The notes: a model not told the origin generated them from the letters alone. A stretch of DNA of 64,000 bases from an uncultured Bacilli bacterium (GCA_949425635.1 CASPWD010000002.1:310001-374000), one strand, 5' to 3'; shown: positions 51,687 to 60,799, counted from the first letter of the stretch. Numbers and translations are program-made.

Positions 51687-52793
51687 TTATACATACCATA
51701 TTTTTTCGTTATCTTTTCTTACTATTTTAATTATACCACCACCAAGACATTCTTCTCCATCATATAATACACATGCTTGTCCAGGTGTCACTCTTTTTAC
51801 TCCTTGAGGATATTTAACTAATATTTCTTTATCATTAAGCCATTCTAGTTCAACTGGTACATCTTTCATACGATACCTAAACTTAGCACTACATTTTGTT
51901 ATTCTATTTTTACCTAAATAATTTACATTATCTATTATACATGAATCAGAAATTAAATATTCATTTTCTTCGCCAATTGCAATATACAAAATATTTTTTT
52001 CTAAGTCTTTACCAACAACAAACATTCTTGACTCTGTTCCTCCAATATCAAGCCCTCTTCTTTGACCAATCGTATAATACATGAGTCCAATATGATCACC
52101 GACAATCTCCTTAGTGTTTATATTAACAATCTTACCAGGTTTATTTGGTAAATAATTCTTTAGAAATATTTTAAAATTTCTTTCTCCAATAAAACATATT
52201 CCTGTCGAATCTTTCTTACTTGCAGTATCTAACCCTAACTCTAAAGCTAACTTTCTAACATCTGGTTTAACCATATCTCCAATTGGAAACAACACATTTT
52301 CTAACTGGGCCTTAGAAACCTGCGACAAAAAATAGGTTTGATCTTTATTATCATCAATCGCTCTTAACAACTTTCCATCTTTTATACGAGCATAATGACC
52401 TGTCGCAATATAATCAGCCCCTAATTTTTCTGCTTCTTTAGCAAACGTATCAAACTTAATATACTTATTACACATAATATCTGGATTAGGTGTTCTTCCC
52501 ATCTTTAATTCATCCAAAAAATAAGTAAAAACATAATCCCAATACTCTTTAACGAAGTCCTTTCTATATAAAGGTATACCTAACTTATCGCACACTTTTT
52601 TCGCATCATTATAGTCAACCTCTTGAGGGCATATACCTAAATCTGTTGTTGGAGCATCCTCAAATTCTCCATCCGCATAAGAATCCCAATTACGCATAAA
52701 AAGACCAATAACTTCATATCCTTGTTTTTTTAAAACATAAGCCGCAACTGATGAATCTACTCCACCAGACATTCCAATTACTACTTTTTCCAT
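51687..52793 (-). CDS. mnmA: tRNA 2-thiouridylase MnmA
   Basis: 368 residues. MnmA puts sulfur on U34 of tRNA Lys, Glu and Gln. ATP-PP loop GMSGGVDSSVAAYVL (8-22), Cys in 'TPNPDIMCNKYIKF' (about 104) and catalytic Cys in 'DSTGICFIGERNF' (about 201) are all present; the C-terminal beta-barrel ends 'CLGGGII'. Located between csoR (4 nt) and copA (11 nt), so it should be copied on the copper-inducible mRNA. Confidence 0.96.
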   Translation of the reverse strand: MEKVVIGMSGGVDSSVAAYVLKKQGYEVIGLFMRNWDSYADGEFEDAPTTDLGICPQEVDYNDAKKVCDKLGIPLYRKDFVKEYWDYVFTYFLDELKMGRTPNPDIMCNKYIKFDTFAKEAEKLGADYIATGHYARIKDGKLLRAIDDNKDQTYFLSQVSKAQLENVLFPIGDMVKPDVRKLALELGLDTASKKDSTGICFIGERNFKIFLKNYLPNKPGKIVNINTKEIVGDHIGLMYYTIGQRRGLDIGGTESRMFVVGKDLEKNILYIAIGEENEYLISDSCIIDNVNYLGKNRITKCSAKFRYRMKDVPVELEWLNDKEILVKYPQGVKRVTPGQACVLYDGEECLGGGIIKIVRKDNEKIWYV

Positions 52794-52797
52794 CTTA

Positions 52798-53106
52798 TTA
52801 CCTATTCATCTTTTCAAATAATGAAACGACTTCATCTATTACTTCTAATTTATCATTTTTAATATCTTCAACAACACAAGTGCTTAAATGACTTTTCATT
52901 ATTTCATTTCCAAGACTTTTTAAAGATTTATTTATAGCAGAAATTTGGATTAAAATATCGGCACAATATCGATCATCTAATACCATCTGTTTAACACCAT
53001 TCACCTGGCCTTCAATAATATTTAATCGTTTATTTATCTTCTTCTTTTCTTCTTCTGTACGATGTTTTGATTTTGTACATTCTTCACAATTATTACAATT
53101 ATGCAT
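52798..53106 (-). CDS. csoR: CsoR-family copper-sensing repressor
   Basis: 102 residues. CsoR signature: Cys48 (DDRYCADIL), His73 and Cys77 (SHLSTCV), the Cu(I) ligands. An extra N-terminal Cys group (CNNCEEC, residues 4-10) is unusual and might hold another metal. Start is the ATG at 53106, 4 nt after GGTGAT. Its own promoter carries a palindrome in the spacer, so autoregulation by copper is predicted. Confidence 0.93.
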   Translation of the reverse strand: MHNCNNCEECTKSKHRTEEEKKKINKRLNIIEGQVNGVKQMVLDDRYCADILIQISAINKSLKSLGNEIMKSHLSTCVVEDIKNDKLEVIDEVVSLFEKMNR

Positions 53107-53122
53107 TTTCATCACCAAAACA

Positions 53123-53151
53123 ATTATATACCCCTATAGGGTATTTGTAAA
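53123..53151 (-). promoter_or_regulatory. Copper operon promoter with CsoR-type operator
   Basis: TTTACA (53146-53151), 17-bp spacer, TATAAT (53123-53128). The palindrome ATACCC-5-GGGTAT (53128-53144) fills the spacer, so a bound repressor would hide both boxes. CsoR sites have this GC-block palindrome layout. Confidence 0.85.
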
Positions 53152-53153
53152 TA

Positions 53154-53771
53154 CTATTTATCTTCAATTGTTGCAGCAAGATACATTCCATCATCTAAAA
53201 GCTTGTTTATTATATTATGAGCTTCTGATGTTATGTCGCATTCACCCGGTTTTTCTTTAGTAAATTGATCCCAGGCAGTATGTAATACATCTACTTTTTT
53301 TATATTATTTTTTATAAATATATTTTCATACTCGCTTATATTCTCTTTTGAATAAGCAATCATCATGTTATATTTAGTTTTTGATACTTCATCAAATTTA
53401 CGATTACCAAAGCCAAAATAACAATAGCCATCATTTATAAGAATATCTCCATAACTTGTAATTATATCTAAAGCATCTTTCTTAGTTAAATTATCTTTAT
53501 AATATATGTTTTTGTGTTTTTTTGTTACAAAACCTTTTTCTAGCCACTCTTTTTCTTCTTGATTAAGCTCATTTATAAATTTCTTTTCTTCATTTAGATT
53601 ACAAGGAAATTCTATTACTAAAAACATTTCTTCATTCATAGTAATAAAATCTTTTAAAATTTTTTCTATTTTATCAGCATCTACATTTGCATAGATTGTA
53701 GTTTCTTTTATTTCGTATTCTTCTTTTAATACTTCAGGATTAGGAATTTTAGCTCCTCTAATCATTTTCAT
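53154..53771 (-). CDS. Hypothetical cytoplasmic protein
   Basis: 205 residues, acidic and Lys-rich, no membrane helix. The segments 'FLVIEFPCN' and 'CYFGFGNRKFD' suggest a small alpha/beta domain, and I do not recognise the family (a DUF3885-like match is only a guess). ATG at 53771 after AGGAAGTGAT. Upstream of and in the same direction as csoR, which has its own promoter. Confidence 0.5.
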   Translation of the reverse strand: MKMIRGAKIPNPEVLKEEYEIKETTIYANVDADKIEKILKDFITMNEEMFLVIEFPCNLNEEKKFINELNQEEKEWLEKGFVTKKHKNIYYKDNLTKKDALDIITSYGDILINDGYCYFGFGNRKFDEVSKTKYNMMIAYSKENISEYENIFIKNNIKKVDVLHTAWDQFTKEKPGECDITSEAHNIINKLLDDGMYLAATIEDK

Positions 53772-53802
53772 AGTTATCACTTCCTATTTTATTATACCAT
53801 AA

Positions 53803-53825
53803 GAAAAGAAACACATATGTGTTCC
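53803..53825 (-). terminator. Intrinsic terminator after uppP
   Basis: Minus-strand palindrome GAACACATATGTGTTTC followed by TTTTC. Confidence 0.75.
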
Positions 53826-53830
53826 CCTAT

Positions 53831-54658
53831 TTACTTAATAAATAAAAAATAAGCTAATACTAAGATACCAAGTACAATTCTATACCATCCAAATACTTTA
53901 AAGTCATGCTTTCTAATATAATTCATTAAAAATTTAATTATTAAGATGCTTACAACGAATGCTACTAAACATCCAATACCAAGTAAAGTTAATTCCATAG
54001 CATTAAATACTAATCCAACTTTCATAACATACTTCAAAAGTTTTAATAATGAAGCTCCTGCCATAACTGGAATTGCTAAGAAGAAAGTAAATTCTGCTGC
54101 AACACTTCTTTCTAATCCCAACATTAAACCACCTATAATAGTTGAACCACTTCTACTAGTACCAGGAATTAAAGATAACAACTGAAATCCACCAACACCT
54201 AAAGCTTGTTTGTATGTAATATCATTTAATTTTTTTGTATTTCTTTTGCCAAAGTTTCTTGATTCAATAACAATAAATACAATACCATAAATAATTAATG
54301 CAAGTGATACTACTACACTATTATATAAATGTTCATCTAACCAATCATCAAACAAGATACCAATAATTGCTGCTGGTATACAAGCAACTAATATCTTTCC
54401 CCATAAGTTCAAAGTATCTTTCGTATCTTCCTTAGTCTTACCAAATCCCCAAGGAAATATCGTCTTAAAGTAAATTAAAACAACAGCTAGAATAGCTCCT
54501 AATTGAATAACTACCTCAAACAATTTATAGAATTCTTCACTTACTCCTAAATGAATAAATTCATCTAATAAAATCATATGTCCAGTAGATGAAATAGGTA
54601 ACCATTCAGTTATTCCTTCTACTATACCAAATAGTATAGCTTTAAATATTTCTAACAT
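53831..54658 (-). CDS. uppP: Undecaprenyl-diphosphatase UppP/BacA
   Basis: 275 residues, eight hydrophobic helices. Catalytic motifs 'EWLPISSTGHMIL' (about 17-29) and 'LIPGTSRSGSTIIGG' (about 160-174). It dephosphorylates undecaprenyl pyrophosphate to recycle the wall carrier, and gives bacitracin tolerance. I chose the ATG at 54658 behind AAGGAGCGTGAT; the longer frame has no RBS. An extended -10 box lies about 20 nt upstream. Confidence 0.97.
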   Translation of the reverse strand: MLEIFKAILFGIVEGITEWLPISSTGHMILLDEFIHLGVSEEFYKLFEVVIQLGAILAVVLIYFKTIFPWGFGKTKEDTKDTLNLWGKILVACIPAAIIGILFDDWLDEHLYNSVVVSLALIIYGIVFIVIESRNFGKRNTKKLNDITYKQALGVGGFQLLSLIPGTSRSGSTIIGGLMLGLERSVAAEFTFFLAIPVMAGASLLKLLKYVMKVGLVFNAMELTLLGIGCLVAFVVSILIIKFLMNYIRKHDFKVFGWYRIVLGILVLAYFLFIK

Positions 54659-54727
54659 TTTATCACGCTCCTTGATAATTATAGCATAACATATCTTTTT
54701 CATACTACTTTTTAAAAATAACTTAAC

Positions 54728-54765
54728 AAAAAAAGTAAACCTAGACATTTCTAGACTTACTTAAT
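54728..54765 (-). terminator. Intrinsic terminator after the 54741 gene
   Basis: Minus-strand stem of about 11 bp (AGTAAGTCTAG / CTAGGTTTACT) with seven T; overlaps the stop codon. Confidence 0.75.
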
Positions 54766-55946
54766 ACTTTTTCCCTATTTATTCTAACATTCATATACTC
54801 ATCTTCTATAAACGGATCATTTAATACAGAAATACTTCCAAATTGCTGAGAAACTCTATAAAATATTTTAAATAACCCTTCTGTTTTAGCTTTTTCAATA
54901 AAATCAGCTTTATCTATAACATGACTTGACCAAACTTTATCCCATTCATACTCCTCAAGTAACTTTTTTCTTCTAAAATTTGGATATTCTTCTATCTCTC
55001 TTAAATATTCAGGAGTCCATTTAGTCATTGTTTTTTTAGCTTCTTCTGATAACAATTCATGATAACTATAACTCAATACCTGTCGAGCAGGAACCTTAAT
55101 TTTTGTAATACCAATCTCTTTTAACATGGAAGCAAAAGTTTCTAATACTAATACCTGACTAGGATGTACATCTGTCTTATCTAATCCTTTATTCAATTTA
55201 TAAAGTCTTCTTTGAATTTTTTTGCTTTCTACCTTATCTCTCTCATTTTGAATAGCATAAATATAACAAATCTTTTCTCCGTTTTCTTCTCTTATACCAT
55301 AGTAAATACTTGGTAGCGTTTGCGTACTATTCTCTAGATTTCCATCAGTTAATACAAAAGTCATTTTTTCACTAGTTTCACACCACGACTGAGCATCTTT
55401 TTTGGCAGCTAAAATAACAGCATTTTCATAAGTACCAACATTTTTGGCACTTTTAAAGAACCAATCACGAATAATATAATCATCCCATATATCACATTTA
55501 AAGAAATCTATTTGTTTTTGTAAAAACTCCTCTGGCCTATAAAAATCTTGAACACCCATTCTAAGTAACAATCTTTTAAATTGATGTATTAATACTGCTC
55601 TTCCACTATTTTTTTCATAATATTTTTCTTTGAAGTCTAACCATGAATTAATAAGTTCAGTCAACAATTCAAAAAAACGAACTGGATCATTTACATATAT
55701 TGTTTGACTATTAGTATCTTGTTGATTTTCTAGTCTCAACCTTTCGATATCTTTGTCTTCAATATCTGGAGTCCAACTTCCTTCTTTCTCAAAAGGATTT
55801 TCTTTCACATAATTAAATAATTTAAAAGCTGATTCAGGAAATATAAAATTTACTTTAGGAATTTCCTTACCACTATTGATTTCTGTAACAACAGTATTTA
55901 CAAATAATTCAACAGTCTCCTTAAAATCAACATACTCTTTTGCCAT
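54741..55946 (-). CDS. Hypothetical cytoplasmic protein
   Basis: 401 residues, no membrane helix, not recognised. Trp-rich (for example 'WTPDIED', 'DIWDDYIIRDWFF', 'YEWDKVWSSH'). 'SIYYGIREENGEKICYIYAIQNERDK' (about 214-239) reads as a beta-hairpin region. G-rich RBS (AAAGGGGG). Single-gene unit with its own terminator, between the two-domain kinase-fold gene and uppP. Confidence 0.55.
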   Translation of the reverse strand: MAKEYVDFKETVELFVNTVVTEINSGKEIPKVNFIFPESAFKLFNYVKENPFEKEGSWTPDIEDKDIERLRLENQQDTNSQTIYVNDPVRFFELLTELINSWLDFKEKYYEKNSGRAVLIHQFKRLLLRMGVQDFYRPEEFLQKQIDFFKCDIWDDYIIRDWFFKSAKNVGTYENAVILAAKKDAQSWCETSEKMTFVLTDGNLENSTQTLPSIYYGIREENGEKICYIYAIQNERDKVESKKIQRRLYKLNKGLDKTDVHPSQVLVLETFASMLKEIGITKIKVPARQVLSYSYHELLSEEAKKTMTKWTPEYLREIEEYPNFRRKKLLEEYEWDKVWSSHVIDKADFIEKAKTEGLFKIFYRVSQQFGSISVLNDPFIEDEYMNVRINREKVLSKSRNV

Positions 55947-56068
55947 ATAAATCCCCCTTTGTACCCAAAGTATTCTAACATAATTTTTATAAATTACAAA
56001 TCATTAATTAAGTCCCCTTATTTTTATGTCAAATTATTGACATTTATAAAGTTAAAAAAGGCTAAGAC

Positions 56069-57940
56069 TTAATCTATAACCTTCTTTAATAAATCAAGAA
56101 TCCTATCTTTTTTCTCTTCCGCTCTATTATCTTTATAGTTTTCTAAATAATCCATCATTTTATAAATATTAAGTCTTTCTTCCAAATAAGATATCTCATT
56201 TAATTCAGCATAATTAGAAATAAAACAATTCATAAAATTATTATAATCATTTTCTATAGTAAGCATATCCGTTGTATAACTAGCCCACAACCATGGTTCT
56301 TCATTATATCTGTTAAATATTCTCAAATCATAATCAATCGGTGCTGCCATACATCTCTCAAAGTCCAACAAATATAAGTCATTCCCATCATAAATAAAGT
56401 TATCAAAATGCAAGTCATTATGAATGAAACCGAACTTATTATCTTTAAAGTAAACATCACACTTACTAAGCAATCTATCCATATCAATCTTAATATCACA
56501 ATCCAAAATTAGAGAAATCAGTTTATCTTTTATATATTTACAAAAATCGTATTCTTCAACCTCTATCATATGTATTTCTTTTACTACTTCAACGATCTTT
56601 TTTACTAATTCTTCTCTTTGTACTTCATTCAGCTTATACCAAATTTCATATAAAGTATTCCCATCAATAAAATCAATAACTTCATAATAATAGGGAACAA
56701 CTTTCTTAGTAGTATCACTTAATACACACCTAGGAACATTTTTTATAGTTTTTAATTTACTATATAGTTCTATTTCTCTCTTAAATCTATATTCATTCTC
56801 TACATCTGTGCAAAGTCTTAAAATATACTTCCCTACTTTATAAATTGTATTAGTAAATCCAGAATTAACTCTTTTAAAACCTAATCCATATAACCATTTA
56901 TTGCTATTTATTATTTTCTCCACAACACTATCAAACTCATTATCATCATGTTCTTTTAAATCACAAATAATTCTATACATAACAGGGATTAATTCTACAT
57001 AGCGATTAATTTCATCAATTGTTTTACTTACTTCATTTGAAGCCAGTTCGATCTCTTCAATCTCATTAGCTTTAATTCCTAAACTTCTTTTCAAATTATA
57101 ATCAAGCCATCCAAATCTTCCAATTAAATTACCACAAATCAATGAATATATATTATGTTTAATACTATAAACTTTTGTATATTCCTCTATAAAAACCTTA
57201 AATTTTTCTTCACTAAAATTATTACTTAAAAAACCAGACCAACATAAAGCATCTTCAATAACTTCACGAATCGGATTCGCAACCCTTGCCGATTCCCAAT
57301 CAATTATTATAGGTTCATCACCAACCCACATTACATTTTTAGGGTCCATATCACAATGACACAAAGCTTGCGTTTCATTACTTTCATTATATCGTTCAAC
57401 GCTTCTTCTTAATAAAGAATAATACTTTTTATAATTATTTAAGTACTCATCTTTATATTTCATCTTTTTAAAATTTTCATTATTAACATATTCTTCCCAA
57501 TCAACATAAAAATGATCTTCGCTTATATCGTCACAAAGCCCTAAAATCTTATAATCTAAAGAATGTAATCTAGCTAATAGGTTCCCCATCTTACGACAAT
57601 GTTCTATAGTTATATTATCATCTTTTAAAACTTTACCATCCACAAATTTAAAAACCATATAATGATTATCTTCATACTCAGTAACATAATTTCCATCTAT
57701 TTTTATTGCTACCGCTGCTTTAATACCATTACCATTAGCATAATTAGAAATCTCTTCAGATACCAAAAAATTATTTAAAGCTCCTTCTCTTCTCATAACT
57801 TCCTGATTCAAAACTTTAATTGCATAAACATCTTTAATAGTTTCAACTTTAAACATCTTATGCATAAATCCCCCTGTTAACTTCGAAACATTTAACACCC
57901 TACCTAAATTATATTTTTCACAAAATTGTTCTATTTTCAT
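56069..57940 (-). CDS. Double aminoglycoside-phosphotransferase/choline-kinase-fold protein
   Basis: 623 residues with two complete APH-type domains in tandem. Domain 1 (about 1-330): 'YAIKVLN' Lys42, catalytic loop LCHCDMDPKNVM (His195, Asp197, Asn202) and 'IIIDWES' Asp214. Domain 2 (about 340-623): 'YILRLC', catalytic loop FIHNDLHFDNF (His507, Asp509, Asn514) and 'YLLDFER' Asp526. Domain 2 has Arg in place of the usual ATP-binding Lys. Small-molecule kinase of unknown substrate. ATG at 57940 after AGAGGTGA. Confidence 0.8.
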   Translation of the reverse strand: MKIEQFCEKYNLGRVLNVSKLTGGFMHKMFKVETIKDVYAIKVLNQEVMRREGALNNFLVSEEISNYANGNGIKAAVAIKIDGNYVTEYEDNHYMVFKFVDGKVLKDDNITIEHCRKMGNLLARLHSLDYKILGLCDDISEDHFYVDWEEYVNNENFKKMKYKDEYLNNYKKYYSLLRRSVERYNESNETQALCHCDMDPKNVMWVGDEPIIIDWESARVANPIREVIEDALCWSGFLSNNFSEEKFKVFIEEYTKVYSIKHNIYSLICGNLIGRFGWLDYNLKRSLGIKANEIEEIELASNEVSKTIDEINRYVELIPVMYRIICDLKEHDDNEFDSVVEKIINSNKWLYGLGFKRVNSGFTNTIYKVGKYILRLCTDVENEYRFKREIELYSKLKTIKNVPRCVLSDTTKKVVPYYYEVIDFIDGNTLYEIWYKLNEVQREELVKKIVEVVKEIHMIEVEEYDFCKYIKDKLISLILDCDIKIDMDRLLSKCDVYFKDNKFGFIHNDLHFDNFIYDGNDLYLLDFERCMAAPIDYDLRIFNRYNEEPWLWASYTTDMLTIENDYNNFMNCFISNYAELNEISYLEERLNIYKMMDYLENYKDNRAEEKKDRILDLLKKVID

Positions 57941-57972
57941 TATTTCACCTCTTTTCAATATTTTCTTCTTAC

Positions 57973-58004
57973 AAAAAAGAACTTACATTATAGTAAGTAT
58001 TCTT
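57973..58004 (-). terminator. Intrinsic terminator after the HExxH cluster
   Basis: Minus-strand stem AAGAATACTTAC/GTAAGTTCTT followed by six T; ends the three-gene metallopeptidase unit. Confidence 0.8.
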
Positions 58005-58046
58005 CGTAATGAAATAATATAATATTATTCTCATAATGTCAATTTT

Positions 58047-58973
58047 CTATCTCGCTAAATATTTCATTAACTTTCTTTCTCTCAAAGTACTATCAAAATC
58101 AACTTCAAATTCATCTAACAATTCTGTTAAAGGCATTTCAGAATCAAATATATTTTGAATACATCTCATAATATATTTTTTCAAAGCTGGAGTACCATTT
58201 ATATATTCAATAAACAAACTATAAGCTTTTACAATAGAAGTTGCATATAAACTATTATTCAATAGTTCGTCAGGGATTGCTTCAATATTTCCCTGATCAT
58301 AATTAAACAAGACACTTGTATGGTATAAAAGTTCAGTAACTCTTATTGCATCTTCTGCTTTCCACAAATAATCACTACCTGATTCATAAATATTCACCAT
58401 TTCTAAAAAAATCGGCAATACCTCTTCATTATAATATTCTCCATTAATTTTTCTTGTCTTAGTCAATTGTGTATGAGTAATTTCATGCACATAAGAGGAT
58501 TCAGTTAATTCACTAACATCACCACTTAAAATAATTCCTTGATAATATATTTTCGCTTTTTGATAAAATTCATCACAATGTAAAATAGCTCCATTAGAGA
58601 TAAGCATATTCTCAGCATTTTCGTCACGACTAAAAGTTACTGGAAGCATAAATGGATCAACATTCAAACAAGTTAAATTACATAAACCAACCGACAATCT
58701 TACATTACGAATATTTCTAAGCACAGCCAAATCAAAACCAGTAAGTAATTTTTTATAAGGAACTTTATGCAATCTAAAATGACGTCTCATAAATTTCTTT
58801 GTATTATCTTTAACTTCTTTTCTCGATACTTCTTCTAATTGTAGTTTAGTTTCTCTCAAATTCAACGAATCCAATTCCACCAAAGCATCTACTTGTTCAT
58901 CACTAATCTGCATAATCTCAGGTTTTTCATATCCATAAAATTTAATAACTCCATCTATTTTAGCTTCTGCCAT
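58047..58973 (-). CDS. HExxH metallopeptidase-like protein (cluster copy 3)
   Basis: 308 residues, no signal peptide. Zinc motif YVHEITHTQ (His163, Glu164, His167) followed by GEYYNEEVLP 13 residues on (Glu183/184 as possible third ligand). The N-terminal 'FYGYEKPEI' and 'FRLHKVPYKKL' segments recur in the two genes upstream, showing one paralogous family. Probable cytoplasmic gluzincin-type peptidase or a zinc-binding protein; substrate unknown. Last gene of the trio, 13 nt behind copy 2. Confidence 0.65.
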   Translation of the reverse strand: MAEAKIDGVIKFYGYEKPEIMQISDEQVDALVELDSLNLRETKLQLEEVSRKEVKDNTKKFMRRHFRLHKVPYKKLLTGFDLAVLRNIRNVRLSVGLCNLTCLNVDPFMLPVTFSRDENAENMLISNGAILHCDEFYQKAKIYYQGIILSGDVSELTESSYVHEITHTQLTKTRKINGEYYNEEVLPIFLEMVNIYESGSDYLWKAEDAIRVTELLYHTSVLFNYDQGNIEAIPDELLNNSLYATSIVKAYSLFIEYINGTPALKKYIMRCIQNIFDSEMPLTELLDEFEVDFDSTLRERKLMKYLAR

Positions 58974-58986
58974 TATACTTCACCTA

Positions 58987-59856
58987 CTATCTATTAAAAT
59001 ATTTAACCAACCTTTTTCTATCTATTTCTATATCAGCAGTAACCTCGTACTTACCTAACATATGTTCTAAAGTCATTTCATAATCAAACACTCTTTGAAT
59101 ATCTCCAAGAATTTCTCTTTTTATTTCAGAGCTTCCATAATAATAATCTAAAAATAACTTATACGCCTTAATATCTGAAACAAAATATTGACTATCAACT
59201 AAACTTTCGTCTCTCGATTTATTTAATTTTCCTTTATGACTATGTGATAATTCTTGGCCAATAACAAGCATTTCATAAATACGACGTGAGTCATTAAGCC
59301 TTAACATATGTTCATCACGATCTAAAATACTAGCTACAATGTTACCCATAACCATACTTAAAACTTCTGCATTATAAAATTCTCCTACAACACCCTTTAG
59401 ACTATCTAATTGTGTATGTGTTAATTCATGAACCCAAGAAACAGTAGTCTGTTCAGTAACAGTACCACATAAGTTAATCCCCCAAAACGCTATTCGTGAA
59501 TTTTTATCTTCTGGGATATTTTCAATCAAAGAACCACAAAAAATATTATCAGTTTCTACAGGAAAAAGTGGTAATTCATATGGAGAAACATCTTCGATAT
59601 GTCTTATTTTCTTCTCTCCATCTTCTAAAACCTCTATTCTCGGAACATCATGTAATTTAAAATAAGTATCTAAAAATGTTGCACCATCATTAAAAGCGTC
59701 TTCTAATTCCATCTGTCTAACGCTAGGTCTTCCATTAGCAACACTTCCAGAACTCAATTCTTCTATCAAAGAAAGACTACTTTCTTTAGGCACAAATATT
59801 TTAGGATATTCCTTATAACCTTTTCTTATTATTTCTTCATCTTTTGTAATACTCAT
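58987..59856 (-). CDS. HExxH metallopeptidase-like protein (cluster copy 2)
   Basis: 289 residues, cytoplasmic. WVHELTHTQ (His143, Glu144, His147) then GEFYNAEVLS. Shared family segments: 'YKEYPKIFVPKE', 'TYFKLHDVPRIEV' and 'SPYELPLFPVE'. Starts 3 nt after copy 1 (RBS AAAGAGG), so translation is coupled. Confidence 0.65.
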   Translation of the reverse strand: MSITKDEEIIRKGYKEYPKIFVPKESSLSLIEELSSGSVANGRPSVRQMELEDAFNDGATFLDTYFKLHDVPRIEVLEDGEKKIRHIEDVSPYELPLFPVETDNIFCGSLIENIPEDKNSRIAFWGINLCGTVTEQTTVSWVHELTHTQLDSLKGVVGEFYNAEVLSMVMGNIVASILDRDEHMLRLNDSRRIYEMLVIGQELSHSHKGKLNKSRDESLVDSQYFVSDIKAYKLFLDYYYGSSEIKREILGDIQRVFDYEMTLEHMLGKYEVTADIEIDRKRLVKYFNR

Positions 59857-59859
59857 AAC

Positions 59860-60717
59860 TTACCTCTTTAAAAATTTTGTTAACTTCTTAGGACTCAAAC
59901 TATTTGGATAAGTAATATCTAAAGCTTCCAAACATTGCTCCAAAGTTATTTCACCATCAAATACTTTTTGTATCATCAAAATAATATATTGTCTAGTCAT
60001 CTTATCCCCTGAATAATAATCCATATACATATTATAAGCTTTAAGAGTTGACTCTACATAACAACTAGCTTCTGCTAATTCATTATACTTCTCATCTTCT
60101 TTTCCTAATCCATCTTGTAAAAATTTAATTCCATACTTTAAATCAGAAAGTCTTAATACATCAGCTAAATGTGACAGCTTCCCTCCATCATCCATCGAAC
60201 CAGCACATAACAATTCATTAAAAACACTTAATAATTCAGTATTATAATAATTTCTTATTGAACCATAAATATGATTATCTTGAGAATGAGTTATTTCATG
60301 AACATAGCTTAATGTACTTGCCTCAGTTATTATCTTAGGCAATTCAATACCAGTAAAAACAGTTCTTGTCTCTTCACCACAAACAATTAATTCACGTAGC
60401 ATTCCATAATAAGCATCTTCATCTACTCTTTTAATAGGTAACCAAAAAGGACTTATTTCACAATCGTAACTAAAATCAAAAGGACCAACCTTTTTAAAGA
60501 TTTCAAAAGGAACTTTATGTAGTTCATAATACTTATCAAAAAACTCTTTCGCCTTAACTAAAATACTTCTAAGACTTTCTCTTTTATATTCTACTTCATT
60601 CATATCAAAATCTTTTATTAATTCATAAATCGATAATAAGTTTTCATTAGGTATTATAATTTTGGGATTTGGTTCATACCCACGATATCTTATTTCATCT
60701 TTCAAATCAACTACCAT
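59860..60717 (-). CDS. HExxH metallopeptidase-like protein (cluster copy 1)
   Basis: 285 residues, cytoplasmic. YVHEITHSQ (His140, Glu141, His144) then RNYYNTELLS. Family segments 'YRGYEPNPKIIIPNE', 'KYYELHKVPFEIF' and 'SPFWLPIKRVDED'. First gene of the three, RBS GAAGGAG. The three share an ordered set of motifs and C-terminal 'ITLEQCLE.LDI' (also 'MTLEHML', 'MPLTELLDEFEV'). Confidence 0.65.
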   Translation of the reverse strand: MVVDLKDEIRYRGYEPNPKIIIPNENLLSIYELIKDFDMNEVEYKRESLRSILVKAKEFFDKYYELHKVPFEIFKKVGPFDFSYDCEISPFWLPIKRVDEDAYYGMLRELIVCGEETRTVFTGIELPKIITEASTLSYVHEITHSQDNHIYGSIRNYYNTELLSVFNELLCAGSMDDGGKLSHLADVLRLSDLKYGIKFLQDGLGKEDEKYNELAEASCYVESTLKAYNMYMDYYSGDKMTRQYIILMIQKVFDGEITLEQCLEALDITYPNSLSPKKLTKFLKR

Positions 60718-60772
60718 ACATAACGCTCCTTCTGTGTAAAATTTATTATACTTTACTAGTTAGTTAAAAGTC

Positions 60773-60799
60773 AAAAAAAATAAGACATATTGTCTCATT
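60773..60799 (-). terminator. Intrinsic terminator after the YhhN-like gene
   Basis: Minus-strand stem AATGAGAC/GTCTTATT followed by T-run. Confidence 0.7.

Noticed and set aside
54659-54748. Thirty-residue N-terminal extension of UppP
   Set aside because: The shorter ATG at 54658 has a good RBS (AAGGAG) and gives the standard family length; the extension contains the uppP promoter region.
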